Below, piece by piece: positions 28,139-35,745 of a stretch of 64,000 nt of DNA. The notes beneath the pieces were generated by a model. The model was not told where the DNA came from. It worked only from the letters and a program-made list of their open reading frames with translations, and ran no database searches. Position 1 is the first letter of the stretch; each line of letters starts with the position of its first letter. This DNA is from Brevibacillus reuszeri (GTDB taxonomy: Bacteria; Bacillota; Bacilli; Brevibacillales; Brevibacillaceae). The stretch covers positions 186,001 to 250,000 of the forward strand of contig NZ_BEXF01000008.1 in NCBI RefSeq assembly GCF_002897295.1. The letters are read 5' to 3'. The position numbers and the translations under genes were made by a program.

Positions 28139-28741
28139 ATGATATTAGGATTAACGGGCGGAATTGCTACAGGAAAAAGCACAGTGACAGCGATGCTCAG
28201 AGAACGTGGCATCCCAGTAATCGATGCAGACCAGATTGCTCGCGAGGTTGTAGAGCCGGGAAAGCCTGCATACGAAGCGATTGTTCGCCACTTTGGCCGA
28301 GATATTTTGCTGGAAGACGGACAGCTTGATCGTAAAAAACTGGGCGAAGTCGTATTTTCAGACGAGGCCGAGCGTCAAAAACTGAATGCCATTGTCCATC
28401 CCGAGGTGCGGCGTGTCATGAGGCAAGAAGCGGAAGCGGCGGAAGCGAATGGAGCACAGATCGTGTTCATGGACATTCCACTTTTATACGAGAGCAAGCT
28501 GCAGTATTTAGTGGAGAAAATTGTTGTTGTCTATGCGCCAAGTGACATGCAGCTAGCGCGAATGATGGAACGGGATGAACTGGATGAGGAGCAGGCAAAG
28601 AAACGGCTGCGGGCGCAATTTCCGATTGATCAAAAAAAGCTCGAAGCTGACTTTTTGATTGATAATTCCCAGTCTCGTGAAGAAACGCAGCGCCAGGTAG
28701 AGGAATTGTTGACAGTAATTCGTTCGGAGCATAGATCATGA
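28139..28741 (+). CDS. coaE: Dephospho-CoA kinase
   Basis: Phosphorylates the 3'-hydroxyl of dephospho-CoA, the last step of coenzyme A synthesis. 200 residues. P-loop LTGGIATGKSTV at the N-terminus, the acceptor-site DADQIAREVVEPGKP near residues 33-47, IVHPEVRRVM near 83-92, and FMDIPLLYES. ATG at 28139 is preferred over 28133 because GGGAGAGGAGG ends 6 bp before it. Its stop overlaps the start of the lytic transglycosylase gene (ATGA). Confidence 0.96.
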   Translation: MILGLTGGIATGKSTVTAMLRERGIPVIDADQIAREVVEPGKPAYEAIVRHFGRDILLEDGQLDRKKLGEVVFSDEAERQKLNAIVHPEVRRVMRQEAEAAEANGAQIVFMDIPLLYESKLQYLVEKIVVVYAPSDMQLARMMERDELDEEQAKKRLRAQFPIDQKKLEADFLIDNSQSREETQRQVEELLTVIRSEHRS

Positions 28742-29301
28742 AATCACGCCACAGAGCAGCGGTTATTTTGCTTGTTTTAATGAGTGTTTTTTTGCTGCTC
28801 AATACGCCCTTAATCTGGAAGTGGATGTATCCGATCAAATTTCAAAATGAAATTGTACGGGCATCTCAAAAATTTCAGGTAGATCCTCACCTGATTTTGG
28901 CAGTGATCCGTTCAGAGAGTGGGTTTAAAACAGATCGTGTCTCGAAAAAGGGAGCAGTAGGCTTGATGCAAATCATGCCAGATACGGCTGAATGGATCGT
29001 GGGGCAGGCTAACCTGCGCCCAAAGGATAATCAATACTTGTATGATCCGGTCATGAATATCGAGATTGGCACGTGGTACTTGAATTTTTTGCTTGCACGC
29101 TACGAGGGCGATATTACCAAGGTCATTGCTGCGTACAACGCTGGCCCCGGAAAAGTAAGCGGCTGGCTTCAGGCAGAGCAATGGAATGGCAGAAGGGATA
29201 CGATTGAGGATATTCCGTTCGGAGAGACACGCTTGTACGTACAACGCGTCCTTTATTATCATGATCGTTACAAAAATATTTATGACTTTCAATTACACTA
29301 A
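28738..29301 (+). CDS. Membrane-anchored lytic transglycosylase (Slt/LT1 family)
   Basis: Cleaves glycan strands of peptidoglycan with formation of 1,6-anhydro ends. The 187-residue protein has an N-terminal anchor (residues 8-27) and a soluble-lytic-transglycosylase domain. The catalytic Glu is in VIRSESGFKTD near residue 61, followed by KGAVGLMQIMPDTA, the conserved IGTWYLNFLL and AAYNAGPGKV. Translationally coupled to coaE by ATGA. A terminator follows directly. B. subtilis has a related gene (ytaF region neighbourhood differs), so the linkage to coaE may be lineage specific. Confidence 0.92.
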   Translation: MKSRHRAAVILLVLMSVFLLLNTPLIWKWMYPIKFQNEIVRASQKFQVDPHLILAVIRSESGFKTDRVSKKGAVGLMQIMPDTAEWIVGQANLRPKDNQYLYDPVMNIEIGTWYLNFLLARYEGDITKVIAAYNAGPGKVSGWLQAEQWNGRRDTIEDIPFGETRLYVQRVLYYHDRYKNIYDFQLH

Positions 29302-29336
29302 AAGCCGCTTCTCTACTTCCAAGAGAGCGGCTTTTG
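29300..29336 (+). terminator. Intrinsic terminator after the polA-mutM-coaE-Slt run
   Basis: AAAAGCCGCTTCTCT pairs with AGAGAGCGGCTTTT around a short loop; the U tract is short. Confidence 0.75.
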
Positions 29337-29422
29337 TCCGATGATGGACAACCTAAAGGAAAACACAATGAGTAAAATAGCAGGGGTAAATCGTCCAAAT
29401 ATTTATTTTTCAGTAAAACACA

Positions 29423-29450
29423 TTGATAATTGTGTCATACTTATTATAAT
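29423..29450 (+). promoter_or_regulatory. gapB promoter with CcpN-type operator
   Basis: TTGATA, 16 bp, TATAAT. Inside the spacer, TGTGTCATACT (29431-29441) matches the CcpN consensus TRTGHYATAYW at every position. CcpN represses gapB and pckA under glycolytic conditions in B. subtilis. The ccpN gene itself is not in the window. Confidence 0.72.
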
Positions 29451-29495
29451 GAAGATAACAGATAAGCGTAACTTAATTGCGAAAGGGGTTTCTAT

Positions 29496-30542
29496 ATGAC
29501 AATCAAAATAGCTATTAATGGTTTCGGCCGTATTGGACGCATGGTATTCCGCCGCGCTGTTCAAGACCCCAACATTGAAATCGTTGCAATCAACGCCAGC
29601 TATCCAGCGGAAACGCTTGCCCATTTGTTGAAGTACGACACGATTCATGGACGCCTGCAGAATAAAGTGGAAGTACAAGACAACAAGATCATCGTAGATG
29701 GCAAACCTACTCTAGTATTATCTGATCGTGATCCGCTCAAGCTTCCTTGGGGAGAGCTTGGCGTAGAAATCGTTGTGGAAGCAACAGGTAAATTCAAAGA
29801 TCGCGAAGGTGCTGGCAAGCATTTGCAAAGCGGTGCGAAAAAAGTGGTCATCACTGCACCTGCGAAAGAAGAAGATGCAACGATCGTTATGGGTGTAAAC
29901 GAAGGCATCTATGAGCATGCTAATCATCACATCGTATCCAATGCTTCCTGCACAACCAACTGCCTCGCTCCAGTGGCAAAAGTGTTGAACGATGCATTCG
30001 GAATCGAGCAAGGCTTGATGACAACGATTCACTCGCTCACAAATGACCAAGTAAACATCGACAATCCACATAAAGACCTGCGTCGTGCTCGTGCAGCTGG
30101 CGAATCCATCATCCCGACTACGACTGGTGCAGCTCGTGCGGTAGGGAAAGTATTGCCTGAGCTGAACGGCAAGCTCAATGGCTTCTCGCTGCGTGTACCT
30201 ACTCCTAACGTTTCTGTTGTGGACCTGGTTGTAAACACCAAGAAGCCAGTAACTGTAGAAGAAGTGAATCGTGTACTGCGTGAAGCAAGTGAAGGCAGCA
30301 TGAAGGGCTACATTGAATTCTGCGAAGAGCCACTCGTATCGAGCGACTTTATCGGCAATGACAATTCCTCCATCATTGATGCACTGTCTACAATGGTGAT
30401 GGGTACGAACCAAGTGAAAGTAATTGCTTGGTACGATAACGAGTGGGGCTATTCCTGCCGCGTAGTTGATCTGGTGCGTCACGTATCCGAGATGCACAAT
30501 CAATCCACTCAAAAAGAAGCTGCAGCTGCTGGTGTAAACTAA
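29496..30542 (+). CDS. gapB: Glyceraldehyde-3-phosphate dehydrogenase, NADP-type (gluconeogenic)
   Basis: Interconverts glyceraldehyde 3-phosphate and 1,3-bisphosphoglycerate. 348 residues with NGFGRIGRM, catalytic C152 in SNASCTTNCLAP and the S-loop around residues 180-205. The second strand ends INASYP (residues 32-37), with no Asp where NAD-dependent GapA has one, which fits the NADP-preferring gluconeogenic GapB class. The promoter carries a CcpN-type box, consistent with shut-off during glycolysis. gapB lies downstream of polA-mutM-coaE as in B. subtilis, though speD is absent between it and nrdR. Start is ATG behind GAAAGGGG. Confidence 0.94.
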   Translation: MTIKIAINGFGRIGRMVFRRAVQDPNIEIVAINASYPAETLAHLLKYDTIHGRLQNKVEVQDNKIIVDGKPTLVLSDRDPLKLPWGELGVEIVVEATGKFKDREGAGKHLQSGAKKVVITAPAKEEDATIVMGVNEGIYEHANHHIVSNASCTTNCLAPVAKVLNDAFGIEQGLMTTIHSLTNDQVNIDNPHKDLRRARAAGESIIPTTTGAARAVGKVLPELNGKLNGFSLRVPTPNVSVVDLVVNTKKPVTVEEVNRVLREASEGSMKGYIEFCEEPLVSSDFIGNDNSSIIDALSTMVMGTNQVKVIAWYDNEWGYSCRVVDLVRHVSEMHNQSTQKEAAAAGVN

Positions 30543-30560
30543 TATAATCGTAGCAGCACG

Positions 30561-30600
30561 AAAAATCCCCCTTGCAAAAGCGCAATGGGGGATTTTTTTT
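30561..30600. terminator. Bidirectional terminator between gapB and the HD-GYP gene
   Basis: AAAAATCCCCCTTGC pairs with GCAATGGGGGATTTTT; A and T tracts flank both sides, so it can end transcription from both convergent genes. Confidence 0.88.
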
Positions 30601-30604
30601 GCGA

Positions 30605-31735
30605 TCAGGACGGAGTAAACTCATCCATACCGCCTAGACTAAATAATTCGTCATCTTCAAAGCCGACAATAAACAGCTTAATATTTTCTTTTAAATTCAA
30701 GTCGAACGGAGTGTGAACGTCGTTGCCTCTACCATCCTTCAAAATCCGTACGGTTGGTCGATGGGAATAGTCGGGATCAACTTTGTAAACGACTCCGATT
30801 TCTCCTGTGTTCAGGACGACGCTGCTTCCGATTGGGAAAATGGCGATATGCTTAATAAATGCATTGACCAGCGTGTGCTCGAACAAATGACCGCCTGAAC
30901 CGAGTAAATATTCGAGCGCGTCCTGTGGCATGTAGCGCTTTCTCCACGGGCGTGGGGACGTCAGGGAATCATATATGTCGCAAATACCTACGATCTGCGC
31001 GTACTCATGAATTTGTTTACCCGAGAGACCTTGGGGATAGCCACTGCCATTTAGCCGCTCGTGGTGCTGCAAACAGACATGAGCAGACAGGAGCGAGATG
31101 TCATGCTGCTTTCGTAGCAAATTAAAGCCGAGCGTGGTATGCTGTTTTGCGATTTCCCGCTCTTCTTCTGTCCAACGCTCTTTCTTTTGAACCAGTTCTT
31201 CTGGTAAACTGACTTTCCCGATGTCATGCAGCATGGCGCCAATACCGAGCTGCATCAGCTGTGTCCGATTGTAGCCCATTGACATACCTACTGCAGTTGC
31301 CAGTACAGCTACGTTGACAGAGTGATGATACAACGATGGCGAGTGCGTAGAGATCGTTGTCAGATGCCCAACCATTTGCTTGTTTAGCATCAGGTCGTCT
31401 AGAATGGAGCTGAAGGCACGTTGAAAGTGAAGGCCCATTTCTTTTAACGAAATTTTCCGAGCCAATTTGTTTGAGTTGGTGATCTGCTTGATTGTCTTTT
31501 CGATTGCTTCCACAGCGACTTGTCTGGTTTGCGGACGGATGACCTCTTCGACCACGATATCTGCCGTACGGGGATCATCGATGTAGACGGAATCAATGCC
31601 AGAACGCTCCAGTCCCCCAATCAGGCGCTCAGTGAGGAGCATCCCGACTCCTAGCAATACTTTGCCGTCTTCTGTGAAGACGGTGCGGCCCAGCTTCATA
31701 CCTGGCTGGACATGTCTTAAAGATACTAAACGCAT
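30605..31735 (-). CDS. HD-GYP domain protein, likely cyclic dinucleotide phosphodiesterase
   Basis: A 376-residue cytosolic protein. Residues 1-65 form a short N-terminal beta domain (HVQPGMKLGRTVFTEDGK); an HD-GYP domain spans about 125-290. Visible are YHHSVNVAVLA, LHDIGKVSLP with the HD pair, and HHERLNGSGYPQGL. The family signature is HHExxDGxGYP; here Asn replaces the Asp. A C-terminal beta segment follows. HD-GYP enzymes hydrolyse c-di-GMP; activity here is inferred. ATG at 31735 follows GGAGGGATTGG, preferable to the longer ORF to 31771. Neighbouring nrdR is divergent. Confidence 0.85.
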   Translation of the reverse strand: MRLVSLRHVQPGMKLGRTVFTEDGKVLLGVGMLLTERLIGGLERSGIDSVYIDDPRTADIVVEEVIRPQTRQVAVEAIEKTIKQITNSNKLARKISLKEMGLHFQRAFSSILDDLMLNKQMVGHLTTISTHSPSLYHHSVNVAVLATAVGMSMGYNRTQLMQLGIGAMLHDIGKVSLPEELVQKKERWTEEEREIAKQHTTLGFNLLRKQHDISLLSAHVCLQHHERLNGSGYPQGLSGKQIHEYAQIVGICDIYDSLTSPRPWRKRYMPQDALEYLLGSGGHLFEHTLVNAFIKHIAIFPIGSSVVLNTGEIGVVYKVDPDYSHRPTVRILKDGRGNDVHTPFDLNLKENIKLFIVGFEDDELFSLGGMDEFTPS

Positions 31736-31872
31736 TCCAATCCCTCCAACAGTACCCATATTGTACTCCATTCGACTTATGCTTTAAATAGGTACAAGGA
31801 TTGACTTGACTTATGAAGGGAAGATGAGGGACACTGTAGACAAGTATCGTAGGCATTGGAGTTGATTTAAAT

Positions 31873-32361
31873 ATGCGTTGTCCATTCTGCGAGTATAATG
31901 GGACTAGAGTACTAGATTCGCGTCCCTTCAATAATAATAAATCCATTCGTCGTCGGCGCGAGTGTGAAGAATGTGAACGTCGTTTCACTACATTTGAAAT
32001 GGTAGAGGAGACGCCTCTATTAATCGTGAAAAAAGATGGCACCCGCGAAGAGTTCAATCGGGACAAGATTTTGCGGGGCTTGGTTCGCGCATGTGAAAAG
32101 CGGCCTGTTCCGCTGGAAGTGTTGGAGCATGTCGTGAACGATATCGAAAAAGAGCTGCGCAGCTGCGGACAAGCGGAGATCCCGAGCAACGATGTCGGGG
32201 AAAAGGTCATGGAGCGTTTGTACCATGTAGATGAAGTAGCTTATGTTCGATTTGCCTCTGTTTATCGTCAGTTCAAGGATATTAATGTATTCATGAAGGA
32301 GCTAGAGGAGCTTTTGGCTCAAGCTCGCAACAGCCATTCGCTCTTTCCGCCTAAGGAGTAA
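31873..32361 (+). CDS. nrdR: Transcriptional repressor NrdR
   Basis: Zinc-ribbon/ATP-cone repressor of ribonucleotide reductase genes that senses ATP and dATP. 162 residues: the zinc ribbon has CPFC at residues 3-6 and CEEC near 31-34, followed by RRFTTFE. The ATP-cone domain begins about residue 49 ([19 protein letters not shown]). ATG lies behind TTGGAGTTGA. It precedes dnaB-dnaI as in B. subtilis (ytcG). Its probable target, the class II reductase gene at 2783, has a perfect NrdR box in this window; the class I genes are not seen here. Confidence 0.97.
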   Translation: MRCPFCEYNGTRVLDSRPFNNNKSIRRRRECEECERRFTTFEMVEETPLLIVKKDGTREEFNRDKILRGLVRACEKRPVPLEVLEHVVNDIEKELRSCGQAEIPSNDVGEKVMERLYHVDEVAYVRFASVYRQFKDINVFMKELEELLAQARNSHSLFPPKE

Positions 32362-32520
32362 GGAGTGGCTCACTGGTTGTCCATATCCATATTTGTGCCT
32401 GCCTTGCTCTCGCGAACCATTCGCAGGAGCTTCTTTGGCTTTTCAATTGAATTCGAAAGCGATTGTAGAGTGCTCATGCTATAATAAGAGAATCGAGATT
32501 TGTCAGGAAGGAAAGAGCCG

Positions 32521-33981
32521 ATGCGTCGTTTAGTATGGAACGAATTGTTGCCAAAGGATCGTTATGTGGTGCGAATAGTGAGGCCGATCAGCTTTGCCGA
32601 AACGGGCTTTGTTACACAGCTGTATTTGCCGATCATCGGCGTCGAGTCGTATTCGCTCTATCAGCTGCTCGTCCATGGTGTACAGGAAATCAGTGCCGCG
32701 TCAACGGAAGGAACTCATCGCAGCCTGATGCTCACCACCTCCCTGTCGTTGGATCGTCTTTTGGATGCGCGTGAACGATTGGAGGCGATGGGACTTTTAG
32801 AGGTACGCCGCCGCGAAAATCAGCAGCGCGATTACTACTACGAATATTTGGTGAAGCCGCCGCTTACTCCGAGTGAGTTTTTTGCTGATTATGTGCTATC
32901 GTTGATGCTGCTAAATAAGATCGAGAATATTCGCTTCCAGCAGTTGCGGCAGCTATACGCTGACGTGGTCGGGAATCAGCTGGAGCAGGAATATTCCATT
33001 GTCGAAAATGTCACGAAAGATTTTCATGAAGTTTTCCAATCCTTGAAGCCGTCTGAATTAGAAGTGAAGAAGGGCTCTGAGCGTGAACGGTTTTTGACAG
33101 AAATGGAGACGAGCTTCCCACAAGCAGCTCTCCAATCGAACTACGAGGCACAGGTGAACCATCCGTTGAGCGTATCCTCCCTGCGCCTTTATTTGCCGGA
33201 CAATGCCGATTCTGCCAAGGTACTGGATGGCAGCAGCATGGAGCTATTGTATCAGCTGTGCCATTTCTATCAGCTTGACAGCTGGGGGATGGGACAGGAG
33301 CTGCGCGACTGGACGTTGTACAAGGCAGATCGAAGTCTGGATGGGGAAGTGCTGCGCAAGCGGTTGATGCAGCGCTACACAGAGGACAAGCTCTATCGCA
33401 ATACCCCTGCCGCCACAGCAGCTAGTGAGGATGAGTGGGGGCCAGGCAAATTGCCTGAGCCAGGCAGTGAAGCCTTTGTCCGAGCATGCCGACTGCTGTC
33501 TCCGCTTGGCTTGTTGGAACGGATAGTGGGTGGTAGAGTCAGCAAGGTGTTTCTGGATCGCGCAGAAACGCTCGTATTTGCGGACGGGCTGCAGCCTGAG
33601 GTCGTGAATGCTCTGATCCTGCACACGCTTGCCAGCATGCAGATGGAATTGCCGAAAGCGTATATGGAGACGATTCGCGATAGCTGGAAAGCAAAACGAA
33701 TCGCTACGGTGGATGAGGCTGTGAAGCAAATCCTGGATCGGGCTGATCAGCGCGCACAGACGCAGGAAAAAGCAAAAGGCAGCAAGAGGGAATCTGCTCC
33801 TGCGCGCAGGAATGGACGGGCTGTTCTGCAAGACAAGCTGCCGGCGTCAGTTGAGTGGCAATTGGCGCAAGAGAGCAGCGCGAATAGCACGAATGAATCT
33901 TCAAAAGGTAAACTCATATCGGATGATCCTGAGCTGAGCAAGATGCTAGAAATGTTACGCAAAAAACAGAAGGGAGGGTGA
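32521..33981 (+). CDS. dnaB: Replication initiation and membrane attachment protein DnaB
   Basis: Gram-positive primosome protein (not the E. coli helicase) that acts with DnaD and DnaI to load the replicative helicase at oriC and at restart sites. 486 residues: an N-terminal winged-helix domain, a central helical domain around residues 215-300, and a C-terminal DnaB/DnaD helical domain about 310-405 (FLDRAETLVFADGLQPEVVN), then a Lys/Arg/Ser-rich tail. ATG at 32521 lies behind AAGGAAAGAG and is preferred to an in-frame start at 32500. dnaI follows 7 bp after its stop, the conserved pair. Confidence 0.93.
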   Translation: MRRLVWNELLPKDRYVVRIVRPISFAETGFVTQLYLPIIGVESYSLYQLLVHGVQEISAASTEGTHRSLMLTTSLSLDRLLDARERLEAMGLLEVRRRENQQRDYYYEYLVKPPLTPSEFFADYVLSLMLLNKIENIRFQQLRQLYADVVGNQLEQEYSIVENVTKDFHEVFQSLKPSELEVKKGSERERFLTEMETSFPQAALQSNYEAQVNHPLSVSSLRLYLPDNADSAKVLDGSSMELLYQLCHFYQLDSWGMGQELRDWTLYKADRSLDGEVLRKRLMQRYTEDKLYRNTPAATAASEDEWGPGKLPEPGSEAFVRACRLLSPLGLLERIVGGRVSKVFLDRAETLVFADGLQPEVVNALILHTLASMQMELPKAYMETIRDSWKAKRIATVDEAVKQILDRADQRAQTQEKAKGSKRESAPARRNGRAVLQDKLPASVEWQLAQESSANSTNESSKGKLISDDPELSKMLEMLRKKQKGG

Positions 33982-33988
33982 GTGCTAG

Positions 33989-34930
33989 ATGGAATCCATC
34001 GGTGATTTTATGAAAGAGCTAAGCAAACGGACACCACGCCAAATTTTGTCGCCTGATGAGCAGCTGGATAAGATGTTTCGTTCCAGTGCTTACTTGCAGG
34101 CATTTGCACAGGAGCATCCGGAGATGAGCCGAGATGACTATTTGCGCTCTCTCTCCAATGTATATACGGCGGTAAAGGAGCAATACTGGTGCGAGCGCTG
34201 CCCAGGGCTTGAGAATTGCCCCAATCTGGTAAAAGGACACCGGACACAGCTCGATCGCGTCAATAGTACGATTGTGAGCGCCATTGCTCCCTGTAAAAAG
34301 CAATTGTCGCATGAAGAGGATCTGAAGCGCAGACGCTTGATGCGCAGCTATTATGCATCGGAAGAAACGATGACTGCGAGCTTTGACAAGCTGGAGCACG
34401 ATATGGGCAATCGGGCAGCTGTTGCGGCAGCAATTCAGTTTTGCAATCAGGTGGAGGCAGGCGAGCGGGTCAAGGGCTTGTATCTCCACGGTCCATTTGG
34501 TGTCGGCAAAAGCTATCTGATGGGAGCGATTGCGCATCAGCTTTCCTTGAGCCATATTGCCTCGCTGTTGGTTTATGTTCCTGATTTTATTCGCGAGATG
34601 AAGGACTCGATTTCCGATCAATCGTATGTAGGAAAGCTGGAGCTGCTCAAGGAGGTTCCTGTCCTCATCCTCGATGATATCGGTGCGGAAAACCTGACGC
34701 CATGGGTACGCGACGAGATTTTGGGCGTGATTTTAAACCAGCGTGCGAACAATCATCTACCGACGCTGTTCACCTCCAACTACTCGCTGGAAGAGCTGGA
34801 GGAGCATCTGTCCATCTCTAATGGCAACCGTATCGAACGAACAAAGGCGGCACGCATTATGGAGCGCATCCGCCATTTCGTTGAGGTATATGAGATTCTA
34901 CGCAAGAATCACCGTGTGGAGAGTAGTTGA
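33989..34930 (+). CDS. dnaI: Primosomal protein DnaI (helicase loader)
   Basis: AAA+ ATPase that loads the replicative helicase DnaC. 313 residues: the N-terminal helicase-binding domain contains the zinc-binding cluster CERCPGLENCPN near residues 67-78; the AAA+ domain has Walker A GPFGVGKSYL near 167-176, Walker B VLILDDIGAE near 225-234, and sensor I LFTSNYS. ATG behind AGGGAGGGTG. The last 33 bp overlap the 3' end of the convergent YdcF-like gene. Confidence 0.96.
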   Translation: MESIGDFMKELSKRTPRQILSPDEQLDKMFRSSAYLQAFAQEHPEMSRDDYLRSLSNVYTAVKEQYWCERCPGLENCPNLVKGHRTQLDRVNSTIVSAIAPCKKQLSHEEDLKRRRLMRSYYASEETMTASFDKLEHDMGNRAAVAAAIQFCNQVEAGERVKGLYLHGPFGVGKSYLMGAIAHQLSLSHIASLLVYVPDFIREMKDSISDQSYVGKLELLKEVPVLILDDIGAENLTPWVRDEILGVILNQRANNHLPTLFTSNYSLEELEEHLSISNGNRIERTKAARIMERIRHFVEVYEILRKNHRVESS

Positions 34931-35539
34931 TAAAAAGCGAGAGAATTCCCAGTGAGTGAGTGCCAGTACCTCGCGTGATCGATGGTAGGGTCCAAACAAG
35001 ACCTTGGACCGAACTCCAACTGGCGAAACAGATATTCCTAAAGAATCGGCCATGACTACTGCGCGAGCGAGATGGTAGTCGTGGCTGATGACGAGTGCAT
35101 CACGCATATGGTGAGCTTCCATGACCTGCTGGCTATACAGCAGGTTTTCGTATGTACTGGTAGACTGCGACTCTAGCAGGATTTTGTCTGCTGGGACGCC
35201 ATGCTCGATTAAGTAGTCTCGCATGACAGCTGCTTCTGTTATTTTTTTGCCTTCGCCTAAACCGCCCGATACCAATAGATAGGGTACATACCCTTCTTGA
35301 TAGAGTATGAGTGCCTGATTCAAACGCTCTTTTAGACTTGGACTTGGCTTTTCTCCCCAGACAGCTGCCCCCAGCACAATGCCGACGTCAGCATGCGCTG
35401 GAACGGCCTTTTGCAAGGTTTGCTCGATCTGATACCAGCAGTAGCCTGACCACGAGAGCCCGATTGCGATGACGAGAGCAAGGCAAACAAGTAATCTTCG
35501 TAGTATGCTTTTTTTCGATAGTTTATGTGTTTGACTCAA
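34898..35539 (-). CDS. YdcF/SanA-type DUF218 membrane-anchored protein
   Basis: A 213-residue protein with an N-terminal transmembrane segment (about residues 14-36, after KKSILRR) and one DUF218 domain. The domain has DVGIVLGAAVWG, LLVSGGLGEGKKITEA, LESQSTSTYENL and VISHDYHLARAV, the conserved acidic/His/Ser pattern. Members include SanA and YdcF of E. coli, linked to envelope permeability and lipid carrier metabolism; the enzymatic activity is not settled. Start is TTG at 35539 behind AAGGGAGAAG. It converges with dnaI, with a 33-bp overlap of coding ends and no separate terminator visible. Confidence 0.85.
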   Translation of the reverse strand: MSQTHKLSKKSILRRLLVCLALVIAIGLSWSGYCWYQIEQTLQKAVPAHADVGIVLGAAVWGEKPSPSLKERLNQALILYQEGYVPYLLVSGGLGEGKKITEAAVMRDYLIEHGVPADKILLESQSTSTYENLLYSQQVMEAHHMRDALVISHDYHLARAVVMADSLGISVSPVGVRSKVLFGPYHRSREVLALTHWEFSRFLSTTLHTVILA

Positions 35540-35745
35540 TTTTGTCTTCTCCCTTGTTCAAAGCATTTTTCCAGAATCGTTTACGTCATGCTACCTATAT
35601 AGACGATTGAAAATCCGCGTAGTTACAGGGCTTGACACACACCTGACATAAAAAACTAGTAAATTAATTCCCTGAGTAGCCGATATAGTAAGGGTGGAAT
35701 GGTTTCGAAAAACAGCAAATTACATACTTGCGAGGGAGGCTAGCA

